A stretch of 5,708 nt of DNA from Bacteroidales bacterium (lineage in GTDB: Bacteria > Bacteroidota > Bacteroidia > Bacteroidales > B18-G4), in contig JAGLYE010000117.1 of assembly GCA_023132505.1 (NCBI GenBank), positions 1-5,708 of the forward strand, read 5' to 3'. Positions 1 through 5,680 of the stretch are shown one piece after another; the stretch's first letter is position 1; each line of letters opens with the position of its first letter. The translations under genes and the position numbers were made by a program. Under the pieces are notes generated by a model, which was not told the DNA's origin, ran no database searches, and saw only the letters and a program-made list of their open reading frames with translations.

Positions 1-128
1 GGAACGATAGGCTGTTCCGGAAAATGGCCGCTGAAGATCTCATGGGAAGGATCAAAAGTAATGATGGCTGAAAATTCGTTCCCCTTAACATTAAATTCAC
101 TGATGGTATAAAGAGATTGGAGGCTCAT
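1..128 (-). CDS. FabZ-like 3-hydroxyacyl-ACP dehydratase, 5' part only
   Basis: The first 42 codons of a gene running off the left edge are readable on the minus strand from the ATG at 128. The peptide contains HEIFSGHFPEQPIVP at residues 29-43 (the last codon is cut by the edge). This matches the H-x-x-F-x-G-H-F-P-x-x-P-x-x-P signature of the hotdog-fold beta-hydroxyacyl-ACP dehydratases (FabZ/FabA type), where the His of GHFP is catalytic. Family members dehydrate 3-hydroxyacyl-ACP to trans-2-enoyl-ACP in the cytoplasm. The short N-terminus before the motif suggests a compact single-domain protein of perhaps 120-150 residues. Whether it is the housekeeping FabZ or a paralogue from a lipid or aryl-polyene type cluster cannot be judged without the left-hand neighbours. 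The ATG lies only 4 bases after a TATCTTTG box, so the transcript may be leaderless. It is divergent from the lipoprotein gene at 282. Confidence 0.75.
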   Translation of the reverse strand, partial: MSLQSLYTISEFNVKGNEFSAIITFDPSHEIFSGHFPEQPIV

Positions 129-132
129 GGGG

Positions 133-140
133 CAAAGATA
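133..140 (-). promoter_or_regulatory. Bacteroidota -7 box (TATCTTTG) of the dehydratase gene
   Basis: Read on the minus strand this is TATCTTTG, an exact match to the Bacteroidota -7 consensus TAnnTTTG. Only 4 bases (CCCC) separate it from the ATG at 128, so transcription would start at or next to the start codon. No TTG is visible at the expected -33 distance, where a GTGTTGG tandem array lies instead. Confidence 0.6.
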
Positions 141-150
141 ATAGTTTTGA

Positions 151-180
151 GTGTTGGGTGTTGGGTGTTGGGTGTTGGGT
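151..180. repeat. Tandem 7-bp array, GTGTTGG x4 plus partial copy
   Basis: Four perfect head-to-tail copies of GTGTTGG occupy 151-178, followed by the start of a fifth. On the minus strand, the sense strand of the dehydratase promoter, the unit reads CCAACAC. The array ends 10 bases upstream of the TATCTTTG box, so it covers the place where a -33 element would be. It is non-coding. Confidence 0.9.
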
Positions 181-184
181 TGAA

Positions 185-216
185 TTTAACAATTTAACAG
201 TTTAACAGTTTAACAA
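185..216. repeat. Tandem 8-bp array, TTTAACAR x4
   Basis: Four consecutive copies of the octamer TTTAACA(A/G) fill 185-216, with a partial fifth (TTTA) after them. The only variable position is the last base (A, G, G, A). This A/T-rich array lies between two G/C-richer 7-bp arrays, in the middle of the divergent intergenic region. Confidence 0.9.
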
Positions 217-223
217 TTTACTT

Positions 224-258
224 AGGCACTCGGCACCAGGAACCAAGAACCAGGAACT
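224..258. repeat. Imperfect tandem 7-bp array, AGGAACC-like x5
   Basis: Five units in exact 7-bp register: AGGCACT, CGGCACC, AGGAACC, AAGAACC and AGGAACT. The consensus is AGGMACC with one or two changes per unit. The array ends 6 bases before the TACCTTTG box of the lipoprotein gene, so it occupies that promoter's -33 region. Confidence 0.8.
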
Positions 259-264
259 TTTAAT

Positions 265-272
265 TACCTTTG
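265..272 (+). promoter_or_regulatory. Bacteroidota -7 box (TACCTTTG) of the beta-helix lipoprotein gene
   Basis: TACCTTTG matches TAnnTTTG exactly and ends 9 bases before the ATG at 282, predicting a leader of only a few bases. A TTG start codon at 270 would lie inside this box, which is a reason to prefer the ATG at 282. No TTG is visible at the -33 distance. Confidence 0.6.
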
Positions 273-281
273 CAGCATCCA

Positions 282-1742
282 ATGATCAAAACTTTCAAAT
301 ACACACTCCCGTTTCTGCTTGTATTTACAGTGGCTATTTCCTCATGCCGTAAGGATCACAAGATCGATGATAATCCTTCCCTGAAACTCGAATTCTCAAC
401 GGACTCGATCATCTTCGATACTGTATTCACTACTGTTGGTTCCATTACAAGGTATTTAAAAGTCTATAACAGGCATGATAATGCGCTGAATATTTCCACC
501 ATCAGACTGCTGGGGGGTACAAGTTCCAATTTCAGGATCAATGTGGATGGCACACCAACTGTACAGGAAAACGATGTGACCATTGCAGGAAATGACAGCT
601 TGTTCCTTTTTGTCAGGGTGACCATCGACCCTGGTAACCAAAACCTTCCTTTTGTTGTTTCAGATGAGGTTCTGTTTATCACCAACGGGAACGAACAAAG
701 TGTGGTTCTGGCCGCCTGGGGGCAGGATGCCCACTATATCATTGCCGATAAAACCATTGGAAACCTGAAATATAAGATCGTTGCTGCTGAAGACAGCACT
801 GTAATATGGCCTGCCGACAAGCCATACCTGGTATATGGTTATGCTGTGGTGGATTCAACCGGCAGCCTCACTATTGAGGAAGGCGCACAAATTCATTTCC
901 ATAACCAATCCGGGCTCTGGGTTTATAAAGGCGGCAGCCTGAAGGTATGGGGAAGCAAAGAGAATCCGGTAGTCTTCCAGCAGGACCGTTTGGAACCTTA
1001 CTTTCGCGACCTGCCCGGCCAATGGGACAGGATATGGCTGAATGAGGGCAGCATCAACAATGAGATCAACTATGCTGTGATCAGGAACGGCTTCATTGGA
1101 TTGCAGGCAGAGACCCTACAGGAGCCTATGGGCAACCAGCTTATCCTGACCAATACCATAATTGAAAATATGAGTGGTATCGGGATCCTCGGAAGGTACT
1201 ATGCAATTACGGGGGTCAACAATGTAATTGCCAACTGTGGGCAACTAGGAGTGCTGCTGCAGGGGGGCTTATATGATTTCAGGCAGTGCACCTTTGCCAA
1301 TTATTTCAAAGACGGTATTCGTCAGGATCCCAATTTCGCAATGACGAATTACTACCTGGATCCCTATGATGTACTATACATCTATCCCCTCGATGCTTAT
1401 TTCGGGAATAACATTATTTATGGCAATAAATCAGAAGAGATGCTGCTCGACTCAGATGAGCAGGGCGACTTTAACTATACCTTCGATCATTGCCTGCTCA
1501 AAACCGAAATGAATATCGGCGATGAAGAACATTTCCCCGGAAGTATTAAGAACCAGGATCCCTTTTTCGTGGATGTCGACAATAACAAGCTGGCCCTCGA
1601 CACCCTCTCACCGGGGATCGATATGGGCAGTGTTGACGTGATCAATACATCGCCACTTCCAGCCATCATTGATAAAGACATTTTGGGTGTCAGCCGGATC
1701 AGCTCACCTGATATTGGAGCTTATGAATATATTCCGGAGTAA
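282..1742 (+). CDS. Lipoprotein with Ig-like N-terminal domain and right-handed beta-helix
   Basis: This 486-residue surface or periplasmic lipoprotein has no assignable enzymatic role. A charged N-terminus, a hydrophobic stretch (about residues 8-20) and the lipobox ISSC place the lipidated cysteine at 22. Residues 35-150 look like an ASPM/Hydin-type Ig-like domain, including FDTVFTTVGS at 45-54 and FRINVDG at 84-90. Residues 195-345 show short beta-strand turns rich in G, N, I and V, typical of a right-handed parallel beta-helix (for example GNQLILTNTIIENMSGIGIL). The C-terminus has SPGIDMGS (443-450) and DIGAYEY (477-483), a pattern frequent at the end of Bacteroidota beta-helix proteins (choice-of-anchor Q type). 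Such proteins are often carbohydrate- or surface-binding, but no catalytic motif is visible. The start at 282 is chosen over a TTG at 270, which lies in the -7 box. Six D-(S/T)-hydrophobic/T tripeptides could be O-glycosylation sites. The gene appears monocistronic, with an inverted repeat downstream. Confidence 0.85.
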   Translation: MIKTFKYTLPFLLVFTVAISSCRKDHKIDDNPSLKLEFSTDSIIFDTVFTTVGSITRYLKVYNRHDNALNISTIRLLGGTSSNFRINVDGTPTVQENDVTIAGNDSLFLFVRVTIDPGNQNLPFVVSDEVLFITNGNEQSVVLAAWGQDAHYIIADKTIGNLKYKIVAAEDSTVIWPADKPYLVYGYAVVDSTGSLTIEEGAQIHFHNQSGLWVYKGGSLKVWGSKENPVVFQQDRLEPYFRDLPGQWDRIWLNEGSINNEINYAVIRNGFIGLQAETLQEPMGNQLILTNTIIENMSGIGILGRYYAITGVNNVIANCGQLGVLLQGGLYDFRQCTFANYFKDGIRQDPNFAMTNYYLDPYDVLYIYPLDAYFGNNIIYGNKSEEMLLDSDEQGDFNYTFDHCLLKTEMNIGDEEHFPGSIKNQDPFFVDVDNNKLALDTLSPGIDMGSVDVINTSPLPAIIDKDILGVSRISSPDIGAYEYIPE

Positions 1743-1750
1743 TAAGATCC

Positions 1751-1867
1751 ATATTTTGCCACAGAGGCACTGCCTTTCCCGCTTTCAGCGAAAAAACACA
1801 GAGTTGCACAGTAATTTTAGAATTACCATCTGTGGCCCTCTGTGTCTCTGAGTCCCTGTGGCAATAT
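1751..1867. repeat. 117-bp imperfect inverted repeat (CACAGAG/CTCTGTG element), possible terminator
   Basis: The outer ends are complementary: ATATT..GCCACAG at 1751-1764 pairs with CTGTGGCAATAT at 1856-1867, with two extra T on the left. Inner pairs are ACACAGAG (1796-1803) with CTCTGTGT (1838-1845), CACAG (1807-1811) with CTGTG (1830-1834), and TAATT (1812-1816) with AATTA (1821-1825) around a TTAG loop. The right arm is partly an 8-bp tandem of CTCTGTGT-like units. The left arm carries extra unpaired sequence, including a small CGCT-TTC-AGCG hairpin at 1780-1790. The transcript could fold into one long interrupted hairpin, which might end transcription of the upstream lipoprotein gene. CACAGAG-type intergenic repeats occur widely in bacterial genomes. 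No transposase or target-site duplication is evident. Confidence 0.75.
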
Positions 1868-1905
1868 GATTATAACTCCGAACTTCAAGCTATACTATTT
1901 TATCG

Positions 1906-1913
1906 TATTTTTG
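1906..1913 (+). promoter_or_regulatory. Bacteroidota -7 box (TATTTTTG) of the galM-type operon
   Basis: TATTTTTG matches TAnnTTTG and lies 22 bases before the ATG at 1936, giving a leader of roughly 15-18 bases. A near match to the -33 element (TTC instead of TTG) is at 1884-1886, 19 bases upstream. Because the region is A/T-rich, a chance match is more likely here than at the other boxes. Confidence 0.5.
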
Positions 1914-1935
1914 ACCTTCATCAAACAATTACTTT

Positions 1936-3066
1936 ATGAAAGGAATATTTAAGTTAATTATGCCGGTCGTACTGATAGTAATGATTACCGGCTGCTTGCA
2001 GGAAACAAAAGAAAATAAATCTGCTCAAAAGCCTATGAAGATTACAAAAGAGAAATTCGGTATGCTGGATACCAATGAGGTTTACCTGTATACACTGTCC
2101 AATATTAATGGGATGACCGTAAAGATCACCAATTACGGAGGGATCGTAACCTCCATCCTTGCCCCCGACAAAGATGGAAATCTTGCAGATGTCGTACTGG
2201 GATTCGATAATCTGCAATCTTATCTCGATGGACATCCTTATTTCGGATCTATTGTCGGGCGCTACGGCAACAGGATCGCAAATGGTAAGTTTATGATCGA
2301 TGGCATTGAATATACGCTGGCCACTAATAATGGCCCCAACCATCTGCATGGCGGGATCAGGGGATTCGATAAGGTAGTTTGGGAGTCCAGGGAGAAAAAA
2401 TTTGCAGACAGAGCTTCTCTCAGGTTGCGGTATTTCAGTCCTGATGGTGAAGAAGGCTATCCGGGCAACCTCAGGGTAATGGTTACATACACCCTGACAA
2501 ACAACAATGAATTGGTCATTGATTATAAAGCAACTACAGATAAAGCCACAGCTGTAAACCTCACACATCACTCCTATTTTAACCTTGGTGGGACGCAGGA
2601 TGATGCCCTTGATCATGTGCTGACCATATCTGCACATAAATATGTAGAGGTAAATGAGAACCTCATCCCCACCGGAGAATTAAAGGATGTAAAGGATACT
2701 CCCATGGACTTCAGCAGCCCACACAGCATTGGAGAGCGTATTGAAGAAGTTGATGGGGGTTATGATCATACCTACGTGCTTCTCAATGAGGGCAATGTTA
2801 TGAAAGTGGCTGATGTCTATGACCCGGAATCAGGCAGAAGCATGGAAGTATATACTTCTGAGCCAGGCATACAGTTTTATTCAGGGAATTTCCTCGATGG
2901 AAGCCTCACCGGAAAGGATGGGATCGTCTATAACAAACACCATGGCTTTTGCCTGGAAACACAACATTTCCCTGATTCACCCAATCAAGCGGATTTTCCT
3001 TCAAGCATACTGAAGCCCGGGGAAGAATACAGCTACACTACAATCTATAAGTTCACAAGTAAATAG
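1936..3066 (+). CDS. galM: Aldose 1-epimerase (galactose mutarotase), lipoprotein form
   Basis: The 376-residue protein interconverts alpha and beta anomers of aldoses such as galactose and glucose. Family signatures are clear: VGRYGNRIANGKF (107-119), GPNHLHGG (133-140), NLTHHSYFNLGG (208-219), GYDHTYVL (275-282) and GFCLETQHFPDSPNQ (337-351). By comparison with characterised GalM enzymes, the catalytic acid/base pair should be His212 and Glu341, with His138 and Asp277 in substrate binding. The N-terminus carries a signal peptide with lipobox ITGC, lipidated at Cys20, so the enzyme should act in the periplasm or at the outer membrane rather than in the cytosol. That suits mutarotation of sugars released by envelope glycoside hydrolases. 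The 20-30 extra residues compared with cytosolic GalM are the signal and linker. The TMTC-like gene starts 8 bases after the stop, suggesting co-transcription. All key residues are present. Confidence 0.93.
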   Translation: MKGIFKLIMPVVLIVMITGCLQETKENKSAQKPMKITKEKFGMLDTNEVYLYTLSNINGMTVKITNYGGIVTSILAPDKDGNLADVVLGFDNLQSYLDGHPYFGSIVGRYGNRIANGKFMIDGIEYTLATNNGPNHLHGGIRGFDKVVWESREKKFADRASLRLRYFSPDGEEGYPGNLRVMVTYTLTNNNELVIDYKATTDKATAVNLTHHSYFNLGGTQDDALDHVLTISAHKYVEVNENLIPTGELKDVKDTPMDFSSPHSIGERIEEVDGGYDHTYVLLNEGNVMKVADVYDPESGRSMEVYTSEPGIQFYSGNFLDGSLTGKDGIVYNKHHGFCLETQHFPDSPNQADFPSSILKPGEEYSYTTIYKFTSK

Positions 3067-3074
3067 CAACTGTA

Positions 3075-4763
3075 TTGGCAAATAAGATAAAAACCAAAGG
3101 GCAGAAGCAGGCCACTGGCATTAAATTTCAAATTATCGTGCCCTTGCTTATCGTGTTCGCAGCCTTTTTTGTCTATAACCCTGCCACAAATAATGGCATA
3201 CTGCACGGCTGGGATGACACTGAATATTTGCTGGACAAAGGTGTTCAGGACTTCAACCTGAAGGAAATATTCACAAATTATCACCTGGGGATGTACCAGC
3301 CGCTGTCAGTTTTTACCATTGCGGTAGATTTCCATAATACAAGACTCCAGGGAGCCAAAGCCCATCATATTGGCAATCTGTTATGGCATATCATTAACAT
3401 CCTTCTAGTATGGGTATTTGTGCGAAAGCTTACCGGAAAAAATACCATTGCAGGGGTTGCAGCTTTTCTCTTCGCACTTCATCCAATGAACGTGGAAGCG
3501 GTGGCCTGGATCGCTGCCAGAAGCACCTTGCTGTTTACAGCTTGCTATATTGGAGGTCTGTTAACATATTTGAAATATACAGAAAATAAGAAGCCACTCT
3601 ATTTTGGCCTGACAATCTTGCTGGCTGCCCTGGCCTTGTTTTCAAAGTCACTAGCCATCAGCTTCCCCTTTGTTCTATTCATTATTGATTATTATAAAGG
3701 CAGGACCTGGAGCATAAAGCTATTCCTGGAGAAAGCACCCTTCCTGATCCTTTCAATCATTTTTGGGATTATTACTATTAAGGCGGCACAAACCTTCGGA
3801 CACATTACGGAACTGCAGCATGATTACTCGCTCATCAACCGCTTTTTCATTCTTTGTTATACATTTGTTTTTTACCTGGTCAAGTTAGTGGCACCCATAG
3901 ATTTATCAAGCATATACTCTTACCCGGGATTAAGAGGAGGAAGCCTCCCATGGCTTTATTATTTAAGTGCTTTGTTGCCTCTCGGCCTGATCTGGCTCAT
4001 TTACCATTATTGGAAAAAACAAAAAAAATTGATCGCCGGGATTCTCTTCTTCAGTATTACCATCGCCCCGGTATTGCCTTTGTTCTGGTCGAGGGTGTTT
4101 ATCGCAGCCGACCGATATGCATATCTTTCTTTTATTGGCTTGTTCCTGATTGCGGGTATACTGATCGACAGGCTGATAAACAAGAAGTATATAAGCAACA
4201 TCATCATCCGTTATGGTATTGCCGGGATCCTGATCGTTTATGGTGTCTTTCTGATGTACAGCACCAACAAACAGTGCTCCTACTGGAAAGATGGAGAGAC
4301 CCTGCTAACACATGCAGTAACCCTCAGTGAATCAGCACCGGCTAAAGCACTGGCATACTTTTACCGGGGCAATATCAGGCAGGGGATCGCCGAGAAAAAG
4401 CACATGGAAGGTCAGCAGAGCAATAATGAAGGGATGGTCAGAAATGCATTTCTTTACTTTGGGAATGCCATACGGGATTATGACTCTACCCTTGCCTATA
4501 ATCCGCAATATATGCTGGCGTACAGCAACCGGGGAATAATCTATGGAACCCTTGCCAACTACGACCAGAAATACCAGGAAATGGCATGGAACGACTTTGA
4601 TGCCGCTATCCAAATCGACTCCGGATATGCTGATAATTATTATAATAAAGCCTGGCTTCTGTATATGAAAGGCGATTTAACTACAGCCTGTGAGTTATGG
4701 CAAAAAGCAGACAGACTGGGATCGGTGGTTGCTATTCAGGCATTGGAACAGTATTGCAGATAA
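3075..4763 (+). CDS. TMTC-like GT-C membrane protein with C-terminal TPRs
   Basis: This polytopic inner-membrane protein of about 562 residues resembles the TMTC (transmembrane and TPR) / GT-C glycosyltransferase group. About 11-12 hydrophobic segments span residues 18-395. An acidic GWDD motif (45-48) in the first extracytoplasmic loop is the usual GT-C position for catalytic or metal-binding acids. Other conserved motifs are YQPLS (74-78), HPMNVEAVAWIAARSTLL (136-153), SKSLAISFP (190-198) and DRYAYLSFIG (346-355). From about 424 to 552 there are three TPR-like units, the first two with extra residues between their helices. GT-C enzymes transfer sugars from lipid-phosphate donors to extracytoplasmic acceptors; donor and acceptor here are unknown. 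The frame opens at 3063 and its first ATG encodes Met73, beyond TM1 and GWDD, so the start must be non-ATG; TTG at 3075 fits best. It is probably translated with the mutarotase gene 8 bases upstream. Confidence 0.78.
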   Translation: MANKIKTKGQKQATGIKFQIIVPLLIVFAAFFVYNPATNNGILHGWDDTEYLLDKGVQDFNLKEIFTNYHLGMYQPLSVFTIAVDFHNTRLQGAKAHHIGNLLWHIINILLVWVFVRKLTGKNTIAGVAAFLFALHPMNVEAVAWIAARSTLLFTACYIGGLLTYLKYTENKKPLYFGLTILLAALALFSKSLAISFPFVLFIIDYYKGRTWSIKLFLEKAPFLILSIIFGIITIKAAQTFGHITELQHDYSLINRFFILCYTFVFYLVKLVAPIDLSSIYSYPGLRGGSLPWLYYLSALLPLGLIWLIYHYWKKQKKLIAGILFFSITIAPVLPLFWSRVFIAADRYAYLSFIGLFLIAGILIDRLINKKYISNIIIRYGIAGILIVYGVFLMYSTNKQCSYWKDGETLLTHAVTLSESAPAKALAYFYRGNIRQGIAEKKHMEGQQSNNEGMVRNAFLYFGNAIRDYDSTLAYNPQYMLAYSNRGIIYGTLANYDQKYQEMAWNDFDAAIQIDSGYADNYYNKAWLLYMKGDLTTACELWQKADRLGSVVAIQALEQYCR

Positions 4764-4775
4764 GCTATCCGGTTT

Positions 4776-4831
4776 GGCGGTTAACAGTTGACGGTTGACA
4801 GTTGGCGGTCAACCCTGCACCCTGCACCCTG
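4776..4831. repeat. Tandem 7-bp array in the convergent gap (RRCRGTT x5, MACCCTG x3)
   Basis: Eight units keep an unbroken 7-bp register. Five are of the form RRCRGTT/C (first GGCGGTT, then AACAGTT, GACGGTT and so on), followed by AACCCTG, CACCCTG and CACCCTG. The array fills most of the 71 bases between the TMTC-like stop codon and the end of the PPK2 gene. It contains a perfect 7-bp stem, GGTTGAC (4793-4799) with GTCAACC (4808-4814), around an 8-base loop. No T-tract follows on either strand, so a role as a bidirectional terminator is uncertain. Confidence 0.85.
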
Positions 4832-4834
4832 TAT

Positions 4835-5641
4835 CTAATACCTTTCCGGAACAAAGGTCTGCTCATTCATCGGAGGCCTTACATAACCTTTTAAGATCAC
4901 TCTTTCTGGTAGTTTGATATCTTCCCGGTCAAGGCTTTCATAAGGTATCATTGACAGCAAATGGTGGATGCAATTGAGCCTGGCCTTTTTCTTATCATCA
5001 GCTTCAACTACAAACCATGGTGAGTGCTTGGTATCTGTATAAAAGAACATCTCATCCTTAGCTTTGGAGTATTCTACCCACTTACTCATGCTGGTAAGGT
5101 CAATAGGGCTGATCTTCCATCGGCGTGTAGGATCTTTCAGGCGTGCCTTGAATCGCTTTTCCTGCTCCTCAGCGGCTACAGAGAACCAGTATTTTATCAG
5201 TATGATCCCGGAATGGGTGATCATATGCTCAAAATGCGGACAAGAACGAAGAAACTCCCAATACTCGTCCTCATTACAGAAGCCCATCACACGTTCCACA
5301 CCGGCACGGTTGTACCAGCTGCGGTCAAAGAGCACCATTTCACCCGCTGCAGGCAAGTGAGAAACATAGCGTTGAAAATACCATTGGGTTTTTTCGCGTT
5401 CGGTTGGATTTCCCAGGGCCACTACGCGACAGATCCTCGGGTTAAGAGTTTGCGTGATCCGTTTTATAGTGCCGCCTTTACCTGCCGCATCCCGACCTTC
5501 AAAGGCCACCACTACCTTCAAGCCCTTATGCTTGATCCATTCCTGCAATTTCACAAGTTCGATCTGCAGCTTGCGAAGTTCCTCGTCATAAACCTTGTTT
5601 GATAAGTGATGATCGCCGTTTCCTTTTTTTTGATGAGCCAT
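4835..5641 (-). CDS. ppk2: Polyphosphate kinase 2 (PPK2 family), single-domain
   Basis: The 268-residue cytoplasmic enzyme moves phosphate between inorganic polyphosphate and nucleotides, usually making NTP from NDP in this family. Walker A is FEGRDAAGKGG (47-57), Walker B is MVLFDRSWYNRAGVERVMG (102-120, Asp106), and the lid region contains DPTRRWKISPID (170-181). The family-typical segment FYTDTKHSPWFVVEADDKKKARLN (200-223; longest intact block given here as TDTKHSPWFVVEADDKKKA) is intact. Length and motifs fit the single-domain PPK2 of the Pseudomonas aeruginosa PA0141 type (class I), which favours GDP/ADP phosphorylation, but class cannot be fixed from sequence alone. The ATG at 5641 is the only good start, because the next Met is residue 102 in Walker B. 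The gene converges on the TMTC-like gene and has its own TATATTTG box 20 bases upstream, so it is probably transcribed alone. Confidence 0.93.
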   Translation of the reverse strand: MAHQKKGNGDHHLSNKVYDEELRKLQIELVKLQEWIKHKGLKVVVAFEGRDAAGKGGTIKRITQTLNPRICRVVALGNPTEREKTQWYFQRYVSHLPAAGEMVLFDRSWYNRAGVERVMGFCNEDEYWEFLRSCPHFEHMITHSGIILIKYWFSVAAEEQEKRFKARLKDPTRRWKISPIDLTSMSKWVEYSKAKDEMFFYTDTKHSPWFVVEADDKKKARLNCIHHLLSMIPYESLDREDIKLPERVILKGYVRPPMNEQTFVPERY

Positions 5642-5661
5642 AGGTATAAGAATATGGTAGC

Positions 5662-5669
5662 CAAATATA
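5662..5669 (-). promoter_or_regulatory. Bacteroidota -7 box (TATATTTG) of the PPK2 gene
   Basis: On the minus strand this reads TATATTTG, an exact TAnnTTTG match, 20 bases upstream of the ATG at 5641. It predicts a leader of about 15 bases. No TTG is seen at the -33 distance, where a 7-bp tandem array begins. Confidence 0.6.
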
Positions 5670-5680
5670 GAAAAAATTAA

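Noticed and set aside
151..258. Could the divergent tandem arrays be a CRISPR array or an origin with iterons?
   Set aside because: Units are 7-8 bp with no spacers, so not CRISPR. They are shorter than typical iterons, differ from one another, and no replication gene or DnaA-box cluster is present.
270..281. TTG start at 270 for the beta-helix lipoprotein
   Set aside because: It lies inside the TACCTTTG promoter box. The ATG at 282 gives a cleaner signal peptide (MIKTFKYTLPFLL).
1669..1851. Short plus-strand frame overlapping the end of the beta-helix gene
   Set aside because: It runs out of the lipoprotein gene into the inverted repeat and has no motif. A frameshift is unlikely, since the real gene ends in the intact DIGAYEY motif.
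1751..1867. Possible tRNA or structured small RNA in the 1743-1935 gap
   Set aside because: There is no cloverleaf or CCA end. The structure is one long imperfect hairpin from repeat units, better explained as a repeat or terminator.
1954..2637. 227-codon open frame on the minus strand inside the mutarotase gene
   Set aside because: The plus strand encodes a clear GalM-family protein with all motifs over the same bases. The antisense product shows no recognisable motif and has no promoter or sensible start context.
3854..4330. 158-codon plus-strand frame inside the TMTC-like gene
   Set aside because: It overlaps the transmembrane core of the real gene in another frame; its Cys/Arg/His-rich translation is typical of a shadow frame.
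5024..5602. 192-codon open frame on the plus strand opposite the PPK2 gene
   Set aside because: It lies entirely antisense to PPK2, whose Walker motifs are intact. The translation is low-complexity and unlike any family I recognise.
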